From contig CAJWYF010000007.1 of the NCBI GenBank assembly GCA_913049535.1, positions 1 to 64,000 of the forward strand: a stretch of DNA of 64,000 nt. Reading direction: 5' to 3'. Within the stretch, counting starts at the first letter, position 1. Each line of letters begins with the position of its first letter. Under the pieces are notes generated by a model. The model made no database searches. It worked only from the letters and a program-made list of their open reading frames with translations, and was not told the origin of the DNA. This document shows, in pieces, positions 37,079-46,915 of the stretch. Origin of the DNA: an uncultured Synechococcus sp. (lineage in GTDB: Bacteria; Cyanobacteriota; Cyanobacteriia; PCC-6307; Cyanobiaceae). A program made the position numbers and the translations under genes.

Positions 37079-38638
37079 ATGGGATTGCCCTGGTACAGGG
37101 TTCATACGGTCGTCATCAACGACCCGGGTCGCCTCCTGGCGGTGCACATCATGCACACCGCTCTGGTGGCTGGCTGGGCCGGCTCGATGGCTCTCTATGA
37201 ACTCGCCATCTTTGATCCCTCTGACGCGATCTTGAACCCCATGTGGCGTCAGGGGATGTTTGTGATGCCCTTCATGGCACGCCTCGGCGTGACCGGCAGC
37301 TGGGGTGGCTGGAGCATCACCGGAGAAACCGGCGTTGACCCAGGTTTTTGGAGCTTCGAGGGCGTAGCAGCCGCTCATATCGTGTTCAGTGGCCTCATGT
37401 TCCTTGCCGCCATCTGGCACTGGACCTATTGGGACCTGGAAATTTGGCAAGACCCCCGCACCGGCGAGCCCGCGCTGGATCTGCCCAAGATCTTCGGCAT
37501 CCACCTGCTTCTCGCTGGTCTGGGCTGCTTCGGTTTCGGTGCTTTCCACCTCACCGGCGTTTTTGGTCCTGGCATGTGGATCAGTGACCCCTACGGCGTC
37601 ACTGGACACATTGAAAAAGTCCAACCGGCCTGGGGGCCTGAGGGATTCAACCCCTTCAACCCCGGTGGGATCGTTGCCCACCACATCGCCGCAGGCATCG
37701 TTGGCATCATTGCCGGTATTTTCCACATCACCACCCGTCCGCCGGAGCGCCTCTACAAAGCGCTGCGCATGGGCAACATCGAAACCGTGCTGGCCAGCGC
37801 GATCGCCGCGGTCTTCTTCGCCGCATTCATCGTTGCCGGAACCATGTGGTACGGCGCTGCAGCCACCCCGATTGAGCTATTCGGCCCCACCCGCTACCAG
37901 TGGGATCAGGACTACTTCAAAACAGAGATCGCCCGTCGCGCTCAAGGGGCGATTGCCCAAGGTGCAACACCCGCCGAGGCCTATGGGGCCATCCCCGAAA
38001 AGCTGGCCTTCTACGACTACGTCGGCAACAGTCCTGCCAAAGGTGGTCTGTTCCGCGTTGGCCCCATGGTCAATGGCGATGGCTTGCCCACCGGCTGGCT
38101 GGGTCACATCTCCTTCACGGATCAGGACGGCCGCGAACTGCAAGTGCGTCGTCTGCCCAACTTCTTCGAGAACTTCCCTGTGGTGCTCGAAGACAAGGAC
38201 GGCATCGTCCGTGCGGACATCCCCTTCCGCCGCGCAGAAGCCAAGTACTCCTTTGAGCAGACCGGCGTGACCGCCACGGTGTTCGGCGGTGAGCTTGACG
38301 GCCAAACCTTCACCGATCCCGCTGAGGTCAAGCGCCTGGCGCGTAAGGCCCAGCTGGGTGAAGCGTTCACCTTCGATCGCGAGACCTACAACTCCGATGG
38401 CACCTTCCGCAGTTCACCCCGCGGTTGGTTCACCTTCGGCCACGCCACCTTCGCGTTGCTGTTCTTCTTCGGGCACATCTGGCACGGTGCACGCACCCTC
38501 TACCGTGACGTGTTCGCGGGTATTGACCCCGATCTGGGCGAACAGGTCGAATTCGGTCTGTTCCAAAAGTTGGGCGACAAATCCACCCGTCGTCTGCCCG
38601 AGGGCTACACGCCCCCGGCTGGCACCCCCCTCAGCTGA
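37079..38638 (+). CDS. psbB: Photosystem II CP47 antenna protein
   Basis: A 519-residue chlorophyll-binding protein with six transmembrane helices and a large lumenal loop. [40 protein letters not shown] and the C-terminal [20 protein letters not shown] are diagnostic. psbT follows 21 bases later, and a terminator closes the unit. Confidence 0.98.
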   Translation: MGLPWYRVHTVVINDPGRLLAVHIMHTALVAGWAGSMALYELAIFDPSDAILNPMWRQGMFVMPFMARLGVTGSWGGWSITGETGVDPGFWSFEGVAAAHIVFSGLMFLAAIWHWTYWDLEIWQDPRTGEPALDLPKIFGIHLLLAGLGCFGFGAFHLTGVFGPGMWISDPYGVTGHIEKVQPAWGPEGFNPFNPGGIVAHHIAAGIVGIIAGIFHITTRPPERLYKALRMGNIETVLASAIAAVFFAAFIVAGTMWYGAAATPIELFGPTRYQWDQDYFKTEIARRAQGAIAQGATPAEAYGAIPEKLAFYDYVGNSPAKGGLFRVGPMVNGDGLPTGWLGHISFTDQDGRELQVRRLPNFFENFPVVLEDKDGIVRADIPFRRAEAKYSFEQTGVTATVFGGELDGQTFTDPAEVKRLARKAQLGEAFTFDRETYNSDGTFRSSPRGWFTFGHATFALLFFFGHIWHGARTLYRDVFAGIDPDLGEQVEFGLFQKLGDKSTRRLPEGYTPPAGTPLS

Positions 38639-38659
38639 CCACTCCGGAGATCACCACCG

Positions 38660-38755
38660 ATGGAAAGCTTCGCTTACATCCTCATCCTGGCTTTCACCCT
38701 GGGCACCCTTTTCTTTGCGGTTGCCCTACGCGATCCCCCCAAGATCGGCAAGTGA
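38660..38755 (+). CDS. psbT: Photosystem II protein T
   Basis: A 31-residue single-helix protein, [20 protein letters not shown] followed by [11 protein letters not shown]. Transcribed with psbB. It is too short for most gene finders but exact to the family. Confidence 0.95.
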   Translation: MESFAYILILAFTLGTLFFAVALRDPPKIGK

Positions 38756-38768
38756 CGCCAAGCTTCAA

Positions 38769-38796
38769 AACCCCTGCCATGGCAGGGGTTTTTTTG
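38769..38796 (+). terminator. Rho-independent terminator after psbBT
   Basis: A perfect 11-base inverted repeat, aacccctgcca/tggcaggggtt (38769-38790), followed by a run of seven T. It is the clear end of the psbB-psbT transcript. Confidence 0.9.
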
Positions 38797-38936
38797 TCTC
38801 AACCCATCAACCCCATCAGCGCAGTCTCATGGCGCAGAGGGGAGAGTTCATCACTCTCTGCCGAGACCCATGTGCAGCAGGCCCTTCTCAAAGGTCCTTA
38901 GCGTGTCTACACTCGGCACGCCCAACACTCAGGGTT

Positions 38937-39422
38937 TTGCAGTGTCCGTCCTGCCAGCACAGTGACAGCCGGGTGCTCGAGTCACGGGCAGCCGATGCCG
39001 GACGCAGTGTGCGCAGGCGCCGGGAATGCCTCAACTGCGAATTTCGTTTCACCACCTACGAACGGGTGGAGACGATGCCCATCTCTGTGGTGAAGCGCAG
39101 CGGTCACCGGGAAACATTCAGCCGCAGCAAATTGCTCACCGGCCTGGTGCGGGCGTGCGAGAAAACAGGCTTAGAGACCAGTCGACTGGAACTGCTTGTC
39201 GACGACATTGAGCTGCAGTTGCAGCAACGCAATCAAAAGGAGATCAGCAGCCAAGACCTTGGCAACCTGGTGCTTGACGAGTTGGGTGAGCTCAGTGAAG
39301 TGGCCTATGTGCGCTTCGCGTCGGTCTACGGCAAGTTCAGCGGGGTCAGTGACTTCATGAACACGCTTGAAGCCCTCAAGCAGCGTCAGAACGTCAAACG
39401 CCAACTGGCTGAGATCAGCTGA
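38937..39422 (+). CDS. nrdR: Transcriptional repressor NrdR
   Basis: A 161-residue regulator of ribonucleotide reductase genes. The TTG at 38937 gives [20 protein letters not shown], the expected zinc-ribbon start; the second Cys pair is in [19 protein letters not shown], and the ATP-cone domain runs from [20 protein letters not shown]. The open frame upstream of the TTG comes from psbB in another frame and is not protein. Confidence 0.94.
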   Translation: MQCPSCQHSDSRVLESRAADAGRSVRRRRECLNCEFRFTTYERVETMPISVVKRSGHRETFSRSKLLTGLVRACEKTGLETSRLELLVDDIELQLQQRNQKEISSQDLGNLVLDELGELSEVAYVRFASVYGKFSGVSDFMNTLEALKQRQNVKRQLAEIS

Positions 39423-39505
39423 TAAAGTGGCGGATTGACGTTTGGCCTCGGCGGGCACAGACGTTCATTCCCTTCTTCCTGCCCCAGGCAGGCCGCCGCG
39501 TCTCC

Positions 39506-40621
39506 ATGACCGTAACCCCTTCCTCTGAATCAGCTGCTCTTGAACAGGAGCAGGACCTGAGCGCCACGGCTGCACCAGCTGAAGCTGAGCAGGACAGCAG
39601 CCTTCTGGATGTTGAGCAGAGCCTCGATGCCATGGCCCAGGACCTCGCTGATGACATTCCAGAGGAGGTGCCAACAGCAGACGACGGTGACCGCACACCC
39701 AGCGCCAACAACGAAGACGTCGGTTTCACCATCGATGAATTCGCTGCGCTGCTGAGCAAGTTCGACTACCACTTCAAGCCTGGTGATGTGGTCAACGGCA
39801 CCGTGTTCAACCTCGAGCCCAAGGGGGCTCTGATTGACATTGGTGCCAAGACCGCGGCATTCATGCCCCTGCCTGAGGTGTCGATCAACAGGGTCGAGAC
39901 CCTCGAAGAGGTGCTCGAGCCAGGGGAAACCCGCGAATTCTTCATCCTCAGCGAGGAGAACGAAGACGGCCAGCTCTCCCTCTCGATCCGCAGGATCGAA
40001 TACCAGCGCGCCTGGGAGCGCGTGCGCCAGCTGCAGAAAGAAGACGCCACGATCTACAGCGAGGTCTTTGCCACCAACCGCGGTGGTGCCCTGGTGCGTG
40101 TCGAGGGTCTGCGGGGCTTCATTCCCGGCAGCCACATCAGCACCCGCAAGCCCAAAGAGGAACTAGTCGCCGAGTTCCTCCCACTGAAATTCCTCGAGGT
40201 GGACGAAGAGCGCAATCGTCTTGTGCTCAGCCATCGCCGCGCTCTGGTGGAGCGCAAGATGAATCGCCTGGAGGTGGGCGAGGTGGTGATCGGCACCGTC
40301 CGCGGCATCAAGCCCTACGGCGCCTTCATCGACATCGGCGGTGTCAGCGGTCTGCTGCACATTTCAGAGATCAGTCACGAGCACATCGAGACTCCGCACA
40401 CCGTGCTCAATGTCAATGATCAAATGAAGGTGATGATCATTGATCTCGATGCCGAGCGTGGTCGGATCTCCCTCTCCACCAAGGCCCTGGAGCCTGAGCC
40501 CGGCGACATGCTCACCGATCCTCAGAAGGTGTTCGACAACGCCGAGGAAATGGCGGCCCGCTACAAGCAGATGCTGATGGAGCAAGCCGATGAGGGCGAT
40601 CTGGGCGTCCATCTCGACTGA
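39506..40621 (+). CDS. rpsA: 30S ribosomal protein S1
   Basis: A 371-residue cyanobacterial S1 with an acidic N-terminal extension and three S1 RNA-binding domains. They begin at FKPGDVVNGTVFNLEPKGAL, at RGGALVRVEGLRGFIPGSHI, and at EVGEVVIGTVRGIKPYGAFI. It binds mRNA at translation initiation. Confidence 0.95.
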   Translation: MTVTPSSESAALEQEQDLSATAAPAEAEQDSSLLDVEQSLDAMAQDLADDIPEEVPTADDGDRTPSANNEDVGFTIDEFAALLSKFDYHFKPGDVVNGTVFNLEPKGALIDIGAKTAAFMPLPEVSINRVETLEEVLEPGETREFFILSEENEDGQLSLSIRRIEYQRAWERVRQLQKEDATIYSEVFATNRGGALVRVEGLRGFIPGSHISTRKPKEELVAEFLPLKFLEVDEERNRLVLSHRRALVERKMNRLEVGEVVIGTVRGIKPYGAFIDIGGVSGLLHISEISHEHIETPHTVLNVNDQMKVMIIDLDAERGRISLSTKALEPEPGDMLTDPQKVFDNAEEMAARYKQMLMEQADEGDLGVHLD

Positions 40622-40644
40622 TCCCTCTTCCTCCCACCGATGCG

Positions 40645-41343
40645 GTGCTGTTCGATAAGGACGGCACCCTCTGCCGCAGTGACGGTTACCTCTGCGCTCT
40701 GGCCCAGGCCAGGGCGCAGTCTTGTATTGAGCTTTGCGGCGATCCCGAGCTCCTGACGCCCTTGCTGCGAGCCCACGGCATCAGAGGAGGCCGCCTGGAC
40801 CCCGCCGGCGCCATGGCCGTGGCCAGCCGCCATGAGAACTTGATCTCCTGCGCCACGGTGGTGGCCGCAGCAGGCCACAGCTGGGGACAGTCCCGGCGCT
40901 GGGCGAAGGCAGCGATGGACCGCGCCGATGAACAACTGGCTGCGTTCAAGGCCGAGCGCACGCCTCCCACAGCCGGCTTGCCGGACTTGCTGGCGCGCCT
41001 CAGCAGCCGTGGCATCAAGCTGGCCGTCCTGAGCAGTGACACGGGCCCCAGCCTGGAAGCCTTCCTCAAGGCCCATCAGCTGCGTCATTGGTTCAGCGCC
41101 GTCCATGGTTGCGACCGCGAACCGCGCAAACCGGATCCAGCCGCCGTGCTGGCCCTGTGCGACACGCTCCAGGTCAGACCCGAGCGCTGCGGCCTGATCG
41201 GTGATGCTGATGATGACCTGGCCATGGCCAAAGCTGCTGGCCTGGCCTGGAGCCTTGCTTACACTTCAGGCTGGCAGAGCCCTTTGCCGCTCGAGGGCAG
41301 CCACGGCTCGCTGGCGTCCTGGGATGAGATGCCCGAGCTGTAA
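40645..41343 (+). CDS. HAD-family hydrolase (phosphoglycolate phosphatase-like)
   Basis: About 232 residues. HAD motifs are LFDKDGTLCRSDGYL, LAVLSSDTGPSLEAFL, REPRKPDPAAVLALC and GLIGDADDDLAMAKAAGL. The start is unclear: the GTG at 40645 falls inside the usual N-terminal strand (DAVLFDKDG), and no better ATG, GTG or TTG is in frame after the rpsA stop. The initial residues may therefore be decoded from a rarer codon upstream. Substrate unknown. Confidence 0.82.
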   Translation: MLFDKDGTLCRSDGYLCALAQARAQSCIELCGDPELLTPLLRAHGIRGGRLDPAGAMAVASRHENLISCATVVAAAGHSWGQSRRWAKAAMDRADEQLAAFKAERTPPTAGLPDLLARLSSRGIKLAVLSSDTGPSLEAFLKAHQLRHWFSAVHGCDREPRKPDPAAVLALCDTLQVRPERCGLIGDADDDLAMAKAAGLAWSLAYTSGWQSPLPLEGSHGSLASWDEMPEL

Positions 41344-41367
41344 CCTTCCCGCTGCTGCCAGAACCCA

Positions 41368-42591
41368 TTGTCTCGGTACGTCTTTACCTCCGAATCCGTC
41401 ACGGAGGGACACCCCGACAAGATCTGTGACCAGGTCAGTGATGCTGTGCTTGATGCGCTGCTCGCCCAGGATCCCGCCAGCCGCGTGGCCTGCGAGACCG
41501 TCGTCAACACGGGGCTGTGCCTGATCACCGGTGAGGTCACCACCACTGCGCGCGTGGACTTCAACACCCTGGTTCGCGGGGTGATTGAAGAGATCGGCTA
41601 CAGCGGCGCCCGCGCCGGCGGCTTTGATGCCAACAGCTGCTCGGTGCTGGTGGCATTGGATCAGCAATCTCCCGACATCGCCCAGGGCGTTGATGAGGCC
41701 GACGACCACGCCGGCGATCCGCTCGACAAGGTGGGCGCCGGCGATCAGGGCATCATGTTCGGCTACGCCTGTGATGAGACGCCCGAGCTGATGCCGCTGC
41801 CCATCAGCCTGGCCCACCGCCTGGCGCGCAAGCTCTCCGAGGTGCGCCACAACGACACCCTCAGCTACCTCCTGCCTGACGGCAAGACCCAGGTGAGCGT
41901 GGTCTATGAGGACGAGCGTCCCGTGGCCATCGACACGATCTTGATCTCCACCCAGCACGTGGCTGAGATCGATGGCATCACTGACGAACAGGGTTTGCGC
42001 GAGCGCATCGCCGCCGACCTGTGGACCCATGTGGTCGAGCCCGCCACCGCTGATCTGGCCCTCAAGCCCAGCAAAGACACCACCAAATACCTGGTGAACC
42101 CCACCGGCAAATTTGTCGTCGGTGGCCCCCAGGGCGATGCCGGCCTCACCGGTCGCAAGATCATCGTTGACACCTATGGCGGTTATGCCCGCCATGGCGG
42201 TGGCGCCTTCTCCGGCAAAGATCCCACCAAGGTGGACCGCTCAGCGGCCTACGCCGCTCGCTTTGTCGCCAAAGCCCTGGTGGCTGCTGGCTTGGCCCGT
42301 AAGGCCGAGGTGCAGCTCAGCTACGCCATCGGTGTGGCCAAACCGGTCAGCATCCTGGTGGAGAGCTTTGGCACCAGCGCCATGAGCAATGACCAGCTCA
42401 CCGAGCTGGTGCAGACCAACTTCGATCTGCGCCCCGGCGCCATCATCGAGAACTTCGGCCTGCGTCGTCAGCCGCAGCAGCGCGGTGGCCGCTTCTACCA
42501 GGACGTGGCCGCCTACGGCCACTTCGGTCGCAGTGACCTCAACCTCCCCTGGGAGGACGTTGCGCTGATTGCCGCCAAGCTCAAGGGTTGA
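41368..42591 (+). CDS. metK: S-adenosylmethionine synthase
   Basis: A 407-residue enzyme making SAM from methionine and ATP. TTG at 41368 gives [20 protein letters not shown]. The ATP-binding [12 protein letters not shown] and the P-loop-like [18 protein letters not shown] are intact. It links to the methionine salvage genes elsewhere in the window. Confidence 0.97.
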   Translation: MSRYVFTSESVTEGHPDKICDQVSDAVLDALLAQDPASRVACETVVNTGLCLITGEVTTTARVDFNTLVRGVIEEIGYSGARAGGFDANSCSVLVALDQQSPDIAQGVDEADDHAGDPLDKVGAGDQGIMFGYACDETPELMPLPISLAHRLARKLSEVRHNDTLSYLLPDGKTQVSVVYEDERPVAIDTILISTQHVAEIDGITDEQGLRERIAADLWTHVVEPATADLALKPSKDTTKYLVNPTGKFVVGGPQGDAGLTGRKIIVDTYGGYARHGGGAFSGKDPTKVDRSAAYAARFVAKALVAAGLARKAEVQLSYAIGVAKPVSILVESFGTSAMSNDQLTELVQTNFDLRPGAIIENFGLRRQPQQRGGRFYQDVAAYGHFGRSDLNLPWEDVALIAAKLKG

Positions 42592-42607
42592 GCTAAGCAG
42601 AGCGGCC

Positions 42608-43885
42608 ATGGCAAGCCTCGAGCCGCTGGGTCTGGGACTTGACCTGGGCACCAGCGGATTGCGGCTGTCGGTGGTGGATCAGCAGCATCAACTGCTGCAT
42701 GAACAGGCCCTGGACTATCCAGGGCCATTTCGCGATCCCCACAGCTGGCGCCAGGGATTGATCAGCCTGGCCGCCACCATCCCCAGCCCGCTCAGATCAC
42801 AGGTGGGTGCCATCGCCATCGATGGCACCTCCGGCACCTTGCTGGCCTGCCGCCGCGATGGCACCCCGCTTGGGGAGGCCCTGGCCTACTGCGATGCCAT
42901 CAGCGATCAGGCCGCAGCTGCCCGTGATCTGGTGCCCAGCGGTGGCAGTGCCGCCAGTGCCAGTGGCAGCGTGGCGCGCGCTCTGGCGCTGCTGCAGCGT
43001 CACCACTGGAACGGCACCCCTGCTGATGTGCCTCTGCTGCGCCACCAGGCCGACTGGCTCATGGGCTGGTTGCTGGGGGACTGGCAGTGGGGGGAAGAGG
43101 GCAACAACCTGCGCCTGGGCTGGGATCTGCAGCAACAATGCTGGCCTGAAGCCATCGCTGCCGCGGCCTGGCACCAGGCGCTACCGCAGATCCGATCCAG
43201 CGGAAGCGTCCTGGGCACCCTGACTGCCACTGCGGCTGCCGCCCTGGATCTGCCGCAGACCGCAGCCGTCATCGCCGGCACCACCGACAGCAACGCCTCT
43301 GTCCTGGCCGCTGACCCTGGGCCTGGTGATGGGGTCGCGGTGCTCGGGACCACCTTGGTGCTTAAGCAGTTCCACCACAGTCCTCTCCAAGGAGCAGGCA
43401 TCAGCAACCATCGCCTGGCCGGACGCTGGCTGGTGGGGGGAGCCTCCAACGCCGGCGCTGGGGTTCTGCGCCAGTTCTATAGCGACGCCCAGCTCATCGA
43501 GCTGAGTCGTCAGATCGATCCGCGACGCCCCAGCGGCCTCAAGCTGCGTCCTCTGCCCAGGACCGGCGAGCGCTTTCCGATTGATGATCCCAAGCTGGAA
43601 CCCATCCTGGAGCCGCGACCCATCAGTGATGCTCTGTATCTGCAGGCCCTGCTGGAGGGGCTCTGCGACTGGGAAGCACGGGGCTGGCAGCGGCTGCAGC
43701 AGCTTGGAGCCGAGCCCCTGCAGCGCGTGCTGAGTGTCGGCGGTGGGGCACGGAATCCCCAATGGCGCCAGCTGCGCCGGCAGACCCTGGGTTTACCCGT
43801 GCTGGATCGCAGCCGCACCAGTGCAGCAGCAGCCATGGCGGGGCTGGCGCTGCAGGCGATCACATCGCCGACCACTCAATCCTGA
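42608..43885 (+). CDS. FGGY-family sugar kinase
   Basis: About 425 residues from the ATG at 42608. Phosphate-binding motif LGLDLGTSGLRLSVVD, substrate region VGAIAIDGTSGTLLACRRDG, and the late RVLSVGGGARNPQWRQLRRQ define the ribulokinase/xylulokinase family. Cyanobacterial relatives phosphorylate D-ribulose or D-xylulose. Follows metK by 16 bases and may be co-transcribed. Confidence 0.88.
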   Translation: MASLEPLGLGLDLGTSGLRLSVVDQQHQLLHEQALDYPGPFRDPHSWRQGLISLAATIPSPLRSQVGAIAIDGTSGTLLACRRDGTPLGEALAYCDAISDQAAAARDLVPSGGSAASASGSVARALALLQRHHWNGTPADVPLLRHQADWLMGWLLGDWQWGEEGNNLRLGWDLQQQCWPEAIAAAAWHQALPQIRSSGSVLGTLTATAAAALDLPQTAAVIAGTTDSNASVLAADPGPGDGVAVLGTTLVLKQFHHSPLQGAGISNHRLAGRWLVGGASNAGAGVLRQFYSDAQLIELSRQIDPRRPSGLKLRPLPRTGERFPIDDPKLEPILEPRPISDALYLQALLEGLCDWEARGWQRLQQLGAEPLQRVLSVGGGARNPQWRQLRRQTLGLPVLDRSRTSAAAAMAGLALQAITSPTTQS

Positions 43886-44046
43886 GAAGCACATGGTGGG
43901 GCAAAGCCATGGGAAAGGCCACCAGGTTGGTGATAAAAAAAGGTTCCGGTTCTTTGGCAAAAATTTTGTTGCAGGCCTGTCTCTTTGGGAGATCTCACAA
44001 GTGAATCGACGTAAGGTCCGACCATCAAGCCTCCCCTTGAGTAGCA

Positions 44047-44949
44047 ATGGTCGTCATCAAGCCGAAGCGCGATTTCACTGATCTGGATCGTGTTTCCTAC
44101 GCCGCGGACAACAGCAGCAAATCGCGTCCCGGCACGGCCATCAACAGATACAGAAAAGAGATCAGCCAGGGCCGGCTGGTGAGCGAGCCCGGCAAGGCGG
44201 CCACCAGCATCGCTGAGTACAAGGAAAACCTCTGTTCTGCGATGGGCATTGGCATTGGCCCTCGCCACCACGAGGAGTGTCCCTTCTCCGCCGTGAACGA
44301 CCAGTTTGCGTCCAGCGGCAGCGCTGCTCTTGAGGCCACCATTGCAGCGGCTTACAAGCAGGTCTTTGGCAACCTGGGCTTGAGCGACAGCCAGCGCTGT
44401 GTCGAATTGGAAGCCCAGCTCGGCAATGGCGACATCAACGTGCGTGACTTTGTGGCCGGTTTAGCGAAATCCGATGCATACAAGCAGAGTTACTTCTTCA
44501 AGGTGTCACCGATTCGCGGCATCGAACTGAACCTCAAGCACCTGCTAGGGCGTCCCCCGGTCAATCAGGCAGAAGTGAGCCGTTTCATCAGCCTGATTGC
44601 CGAGCATGGTTTTGATGCTTTGGTCGATCAGATCACCCGATCCGGTGAATACCTCGAGGTGTTCGGCACCGACACCGTGCCTTACTCCCGAGCCTTCAAG
44701 TCAGAGGCAGGGTTCTATTGCTCCACCTTTGTGAACATGGGCCAGGTCTGCCCGGGCAACGCCAGTTCTGACAGCACCACCCAAAGCCGCAGCCTGCTGG
44801 TTAAGGCCTTCAACGATGCCCGCAGTCTCTCCAATGGCACCGGCGGCTTTGACGTTGCAGCCTTCTCCTACTCCAAAGCTGTGACGGATCCCTCCTCCCG
44901 CGCGTTCCAACGGATGTACCAGTCGAAAACAGCCAAAACTTGGGGCTGA
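44047..44949 (+). CDS. Phycoerythrin-associated rod linker (MpeD/MpeE type)
   Basis: A 300-residue phycobilisome linker. The N-terminal extension carries two cysteines 15 apart (Cys63 in YKENLCSAMG, Cys78 in HHEECPFSAV) around GIGIGPRHH. The linker domain (Pfam 00427 type) covers about residues 92-230, with NVRDFVAGLAKSDAYKQSYF and RGIELNLKHLLGRPPVNQAE. There is no CpcD-type C-terminal domain. The cysteine extension matches PUB-carrying linkers of phycoerythrin II. It lies 4 kb outside the main rod cluster, with its own leader and terminator. Precise paralogue name not settled. Confidence 0.85.
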   Translation: MVVIKPKRDFTDLDRVSYAADNSSKSRPGTAINRYRKEISQGRLVSEPGKAATSIAEYKENLCSAMGIGIGPRHHEECPFSAVNDQFASSGSAALEATIAAAYKQVFGNLGLSDSQRCVELEAQLGNGDINVRDFVAGLAKSDAYKQSYFFKVSPIRGIELNLKHLLGRPPVNQAEVSRFISLIAEHGFDALVDQITRSGEYLEVFGTDTVPYSRAFKSEAGFYCSTFVNMGQVCPGNASSDSTTQSRSLLVKAFNDARSLSNGTGGFDVAAFSYSKAVTDPSSRAFQRMYQSKTAKTWG

Positions 44950-44998
44950 AGCTTCGAGAGCAGAGAGATCTCGCAACCCTGCTCATTGCCAACCACCC

Positions 44999-45033
44999 AA
45001 GCATCGTGACCGCTTCGGTCCGATGCTTTTTTT
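44999..45033 (+). terminator. Terminator after the isolated linker
   Basis: Inverted repeat aagcatcg (44999-45006) and cgatgctt (45021-45028), with inner gacc/ggtc pairing around a short loop, then a run of T. It ends the linker transcript about 50 bases after its stop. Confidence 0.85.
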
Positions 45034-45055
45034 GTTCTGATCACCCCAATCCGCT

Positions 45056-45169
45056 ATGCCCACCAAGCCCCAAGAGGTGCTGTCCCTGCTGCTGTTTGTC
45101 GGCTTGGCGTGCTATGTGGGGTTCAGCGCAGTCCGGCTGGGATTGCTGCTCTGGCATCGGTTCCTCTGA
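45056..45169 (+). CDS. Small membrane protein (37 aa)
   Basis: ATG at 45056 opens a 37-residue frame, MPTKPQEVLSLLLFVGLACY followed by VGFSAVRLGLLLWHRFL, with one hydrophobic helix. It lies between a terminator and the DUF2470 gene, where no other gene is present. Unrecognised; could belong with the next gene. Confidence 0.5.
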   Translation: MPTKPQEVLSLLLFVGLACYVGFSAVRLGLLLWHRFL

Positions 45170-45214
45170 GCCGCACCCCAGTCCACGCTGTCCATTCCTC
45201 AAGCTTCAATCCCC

Positions 45215-45484
45215 ATGGCGGCAGACCCCCTCACCCCCGACGTGAGCGCACGCATCTGCGCCCACATGAATGACGACCACGCCGATGCGGTGGTGGCCTA
45301 TGCCCGCCACTACGGCGGCGTCAGCGCACCCGTGCAAGCACGCATGCTCGAAGTGCAGAGCGACGCCATGCGCCTTGAGGTGGACGGCACCACCTTGAGC
45401 ATCCCCTTTGACCACCCCCTCAGCGACAGCGAAGACGCCCACCGCACCCTGGTGGCGATGCTGCGGGCCATGCCCCAGGGCTGA
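45215..45484 (+). CDS. DUF2470 (HugZ-like) protein
   Basis: An 89-residue protein with the DUF2470 pattern: VSARICAHMNDDHADAVVAY and ARMLEVQSDAMRLEVDG. The conserved MNDDHADA motif is also the C-terminal module of heme-degrading HugZ proteins. A link to heme or tetrapyrrole handling is possible, but the stand-alone domain has no established activity. Confidence 0.85.
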   Translation: MAADPLTPDVSARICAHMNDDHADAVVAYARHYGGVSAPVQARMLEVQSDAMRLEVDGTTLSIPFDHPLSDSEDAHRTLVAMLRAMPQG

Positions 45485-45571
45485 TCAGTGGGCAGGTCCT
45501 GCCCTGTCCCAGCGCCACCACCTCAGGTCCCATGGCCATGGCTTAAAGTCTGTGCTTGCCCAAAAGGGCTT

Positions 45572-45644
45572 GCCGGGATAGCTCAGTTGGTAGAGCAGGC
45601 GACTGAAAATCGCCGTGTCCCCAGTTCAAATCTGGGTCCTGGCA
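45572..45644 (+). tRNA. tRNA-Phe (GAA)
   Basis: A 73-nt cloverleaf. Acceptor halves are gccggga (45572-45578) and tcctggc (45637-45643) with one G-U. The anticodon loop ctgaaaa gives GAA. The last 19 bases overlap the 3' end of the convergent mscS frame. Confidence 0.95.
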
Positions 45645-46915
45645 TCGTTTTGAACCACAAGCCTTGGAAGCGCAATTGCGATTCCCGCCGCATCGAGGGC
45701 ATGCCAGGCCGCACTGCCCACCTCACTGGCAATGCTGATGCCATTCATCGGATCCTCAATCCAATAGCGGATGGCATAGGTGAGTCCTGAGGGGTCGTAG
45801 CGCAGCAGCAGGCCGCGAGGCGCTGGGTCGTTCAAGACGCGAGGGATGGTCAAGGCTGTGGTTTCAAGCAACTGGATCACGCGCTCCGGCGGCTGGCGGT
45901 GATCCACGCAGATCACGACCTCAGAGCGACGGCGCGAATCGCGCATGCCGTTGTAAGTCACCATCGACTGGGTGAAAAACGTCTGGTTGGGCACCAGCAG
46001 CTCGACGTTGTCACGATCGCGCCAGAGCGTGGTGGCGCGCATGCCCAGCTCCAGCACCTCACAGGGGTCCTGCTCACCGTCAGGCGCATCAAGCAACAGC
46101 ACATCTCCAGGTCGCACTGCACCCTCGAGTAGGAGCCAGACCCCACTGAGAAAGTTGCTGAACACCTCCTTGAGGCCAAAACCGAGGCCAACGGACAGTC
46201 CACCACCCACAGCGGCCAGCACCGTTGTGTTCACACCGACGTAGGCCAGGATCAGCACGGCCCCCATGGCGATGATCAGGTAGCGCATCACCAGGGCCGC
46301 CGCGCGATAGCCCGTTTCTGAGAGCCCGAACAGGCGTCGGCCCAGCCAGGCCAGACCCCAGGCCGGCAGTGCCGTGCCAGCGATCAGGAAATAACTGCCC
46401 AGCAGCAGCAGCAGCAGGTCCCCCACCGTGAAACTGCCTTTGCTGAAAGCCACCAGCACGAAGGACCAGATGGCGTTGAGGTTGCCGATCTGGGAAATCA
46501 AGGCAGCAACGCCGATCAGCGCCAGGAACGGCCTCAGCACGCGCATATCAAAGCGATTGACGATGTCCCGCGGCAATTGCAGCCGGAGCGGCACGATGAT
46601 GAATCGGCTCAGCAGGCACAAGCCGTAAAAACGGCTGATGAACAGGGCCAAGCCGCCAACACCCGTGGAGGCCTGCAAACCATTGGCAGCACTGCTGAGA
46701 GCCACAAACAACAGCAGTTCATTGGTCAGGGGCTTGAGGGCTTTGAGCAAGCGCCAACGCTGCTCCATAGGCCAGGTTCGCTGCTCAAGCTCAAGCAGCC
46801 GGGTCAGCACGAACCAAACCGCAAACGCCACCAGCAACACCTCCAGCTGCTGGAGCACCACAGGCCGGGTGAAGTCCGACAGCAACGCATCCAGTGAGGG
46901 AAGGAGCTCGTTCAT
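45626..46915 (-). CDS. MscS-family mechanosensitive channel
   Basis: A 429-residue membrane protein with about six hydrophobic segments before the pore. The pore helix and hinge are VGVNTTVLAAVGGGLSVGLG and FGLKEVFSNFLSGVWLLLEG, followed by the beta domain PGDVLLLD through VPNQTFFTQSMVTYN. It should gate on membrane tension or a bound signal. Its ATG overlaps the stop of an upstream solute-binding protein gene (ATGA). The C terminus runs into the tRNA-Phe gene on the other strand. Confidence 0.9.
   Translation of the reverse strand: MNELLPSLDALLSDFTRPVVLQQLEVLLVAFAVWFVLTRLLELEQRTWPMEQRWRLLKALKPLTNELLLFVALSSAANGLQASTGVGGLALFISRFYGLCLLSRFIIVPLRLQLPRDIVNRFDMRVLRPFLALIGVAALISQIGNLNAIWSFVLVAFSKGSFTVGDLLLLLLGSYFLIAGTALPAWGLAWLGRRLFGLSETGYRAAALVMRYLIIAMGAVLILAYVGVNTTVLAAVGGGLSVGLGFGLKEVFSNFLSGVWLLLEGAVRPGDVLLLDAPDGEQDPCEVLELGMRATTLWRDRDNVELLVPNQTFFTQSMVTYNGMRDSRRRSEVVICVDHRQPPERVIQLLETTALTIPRVLNDPAPRGLLLRYDPSGLTYAIRYWIEDPMNGISIASEVGSAAWHALDAAGIAIALPRLVVQNDARTQI

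Noticed and set aside
38289-38936. Upstream part of the frame leading into nrdR
   Set aside because: It is the psbB, psbT and terminator sequence read in the wrong frame; the zinc ribbon fixes the start at the TTG at 38937.
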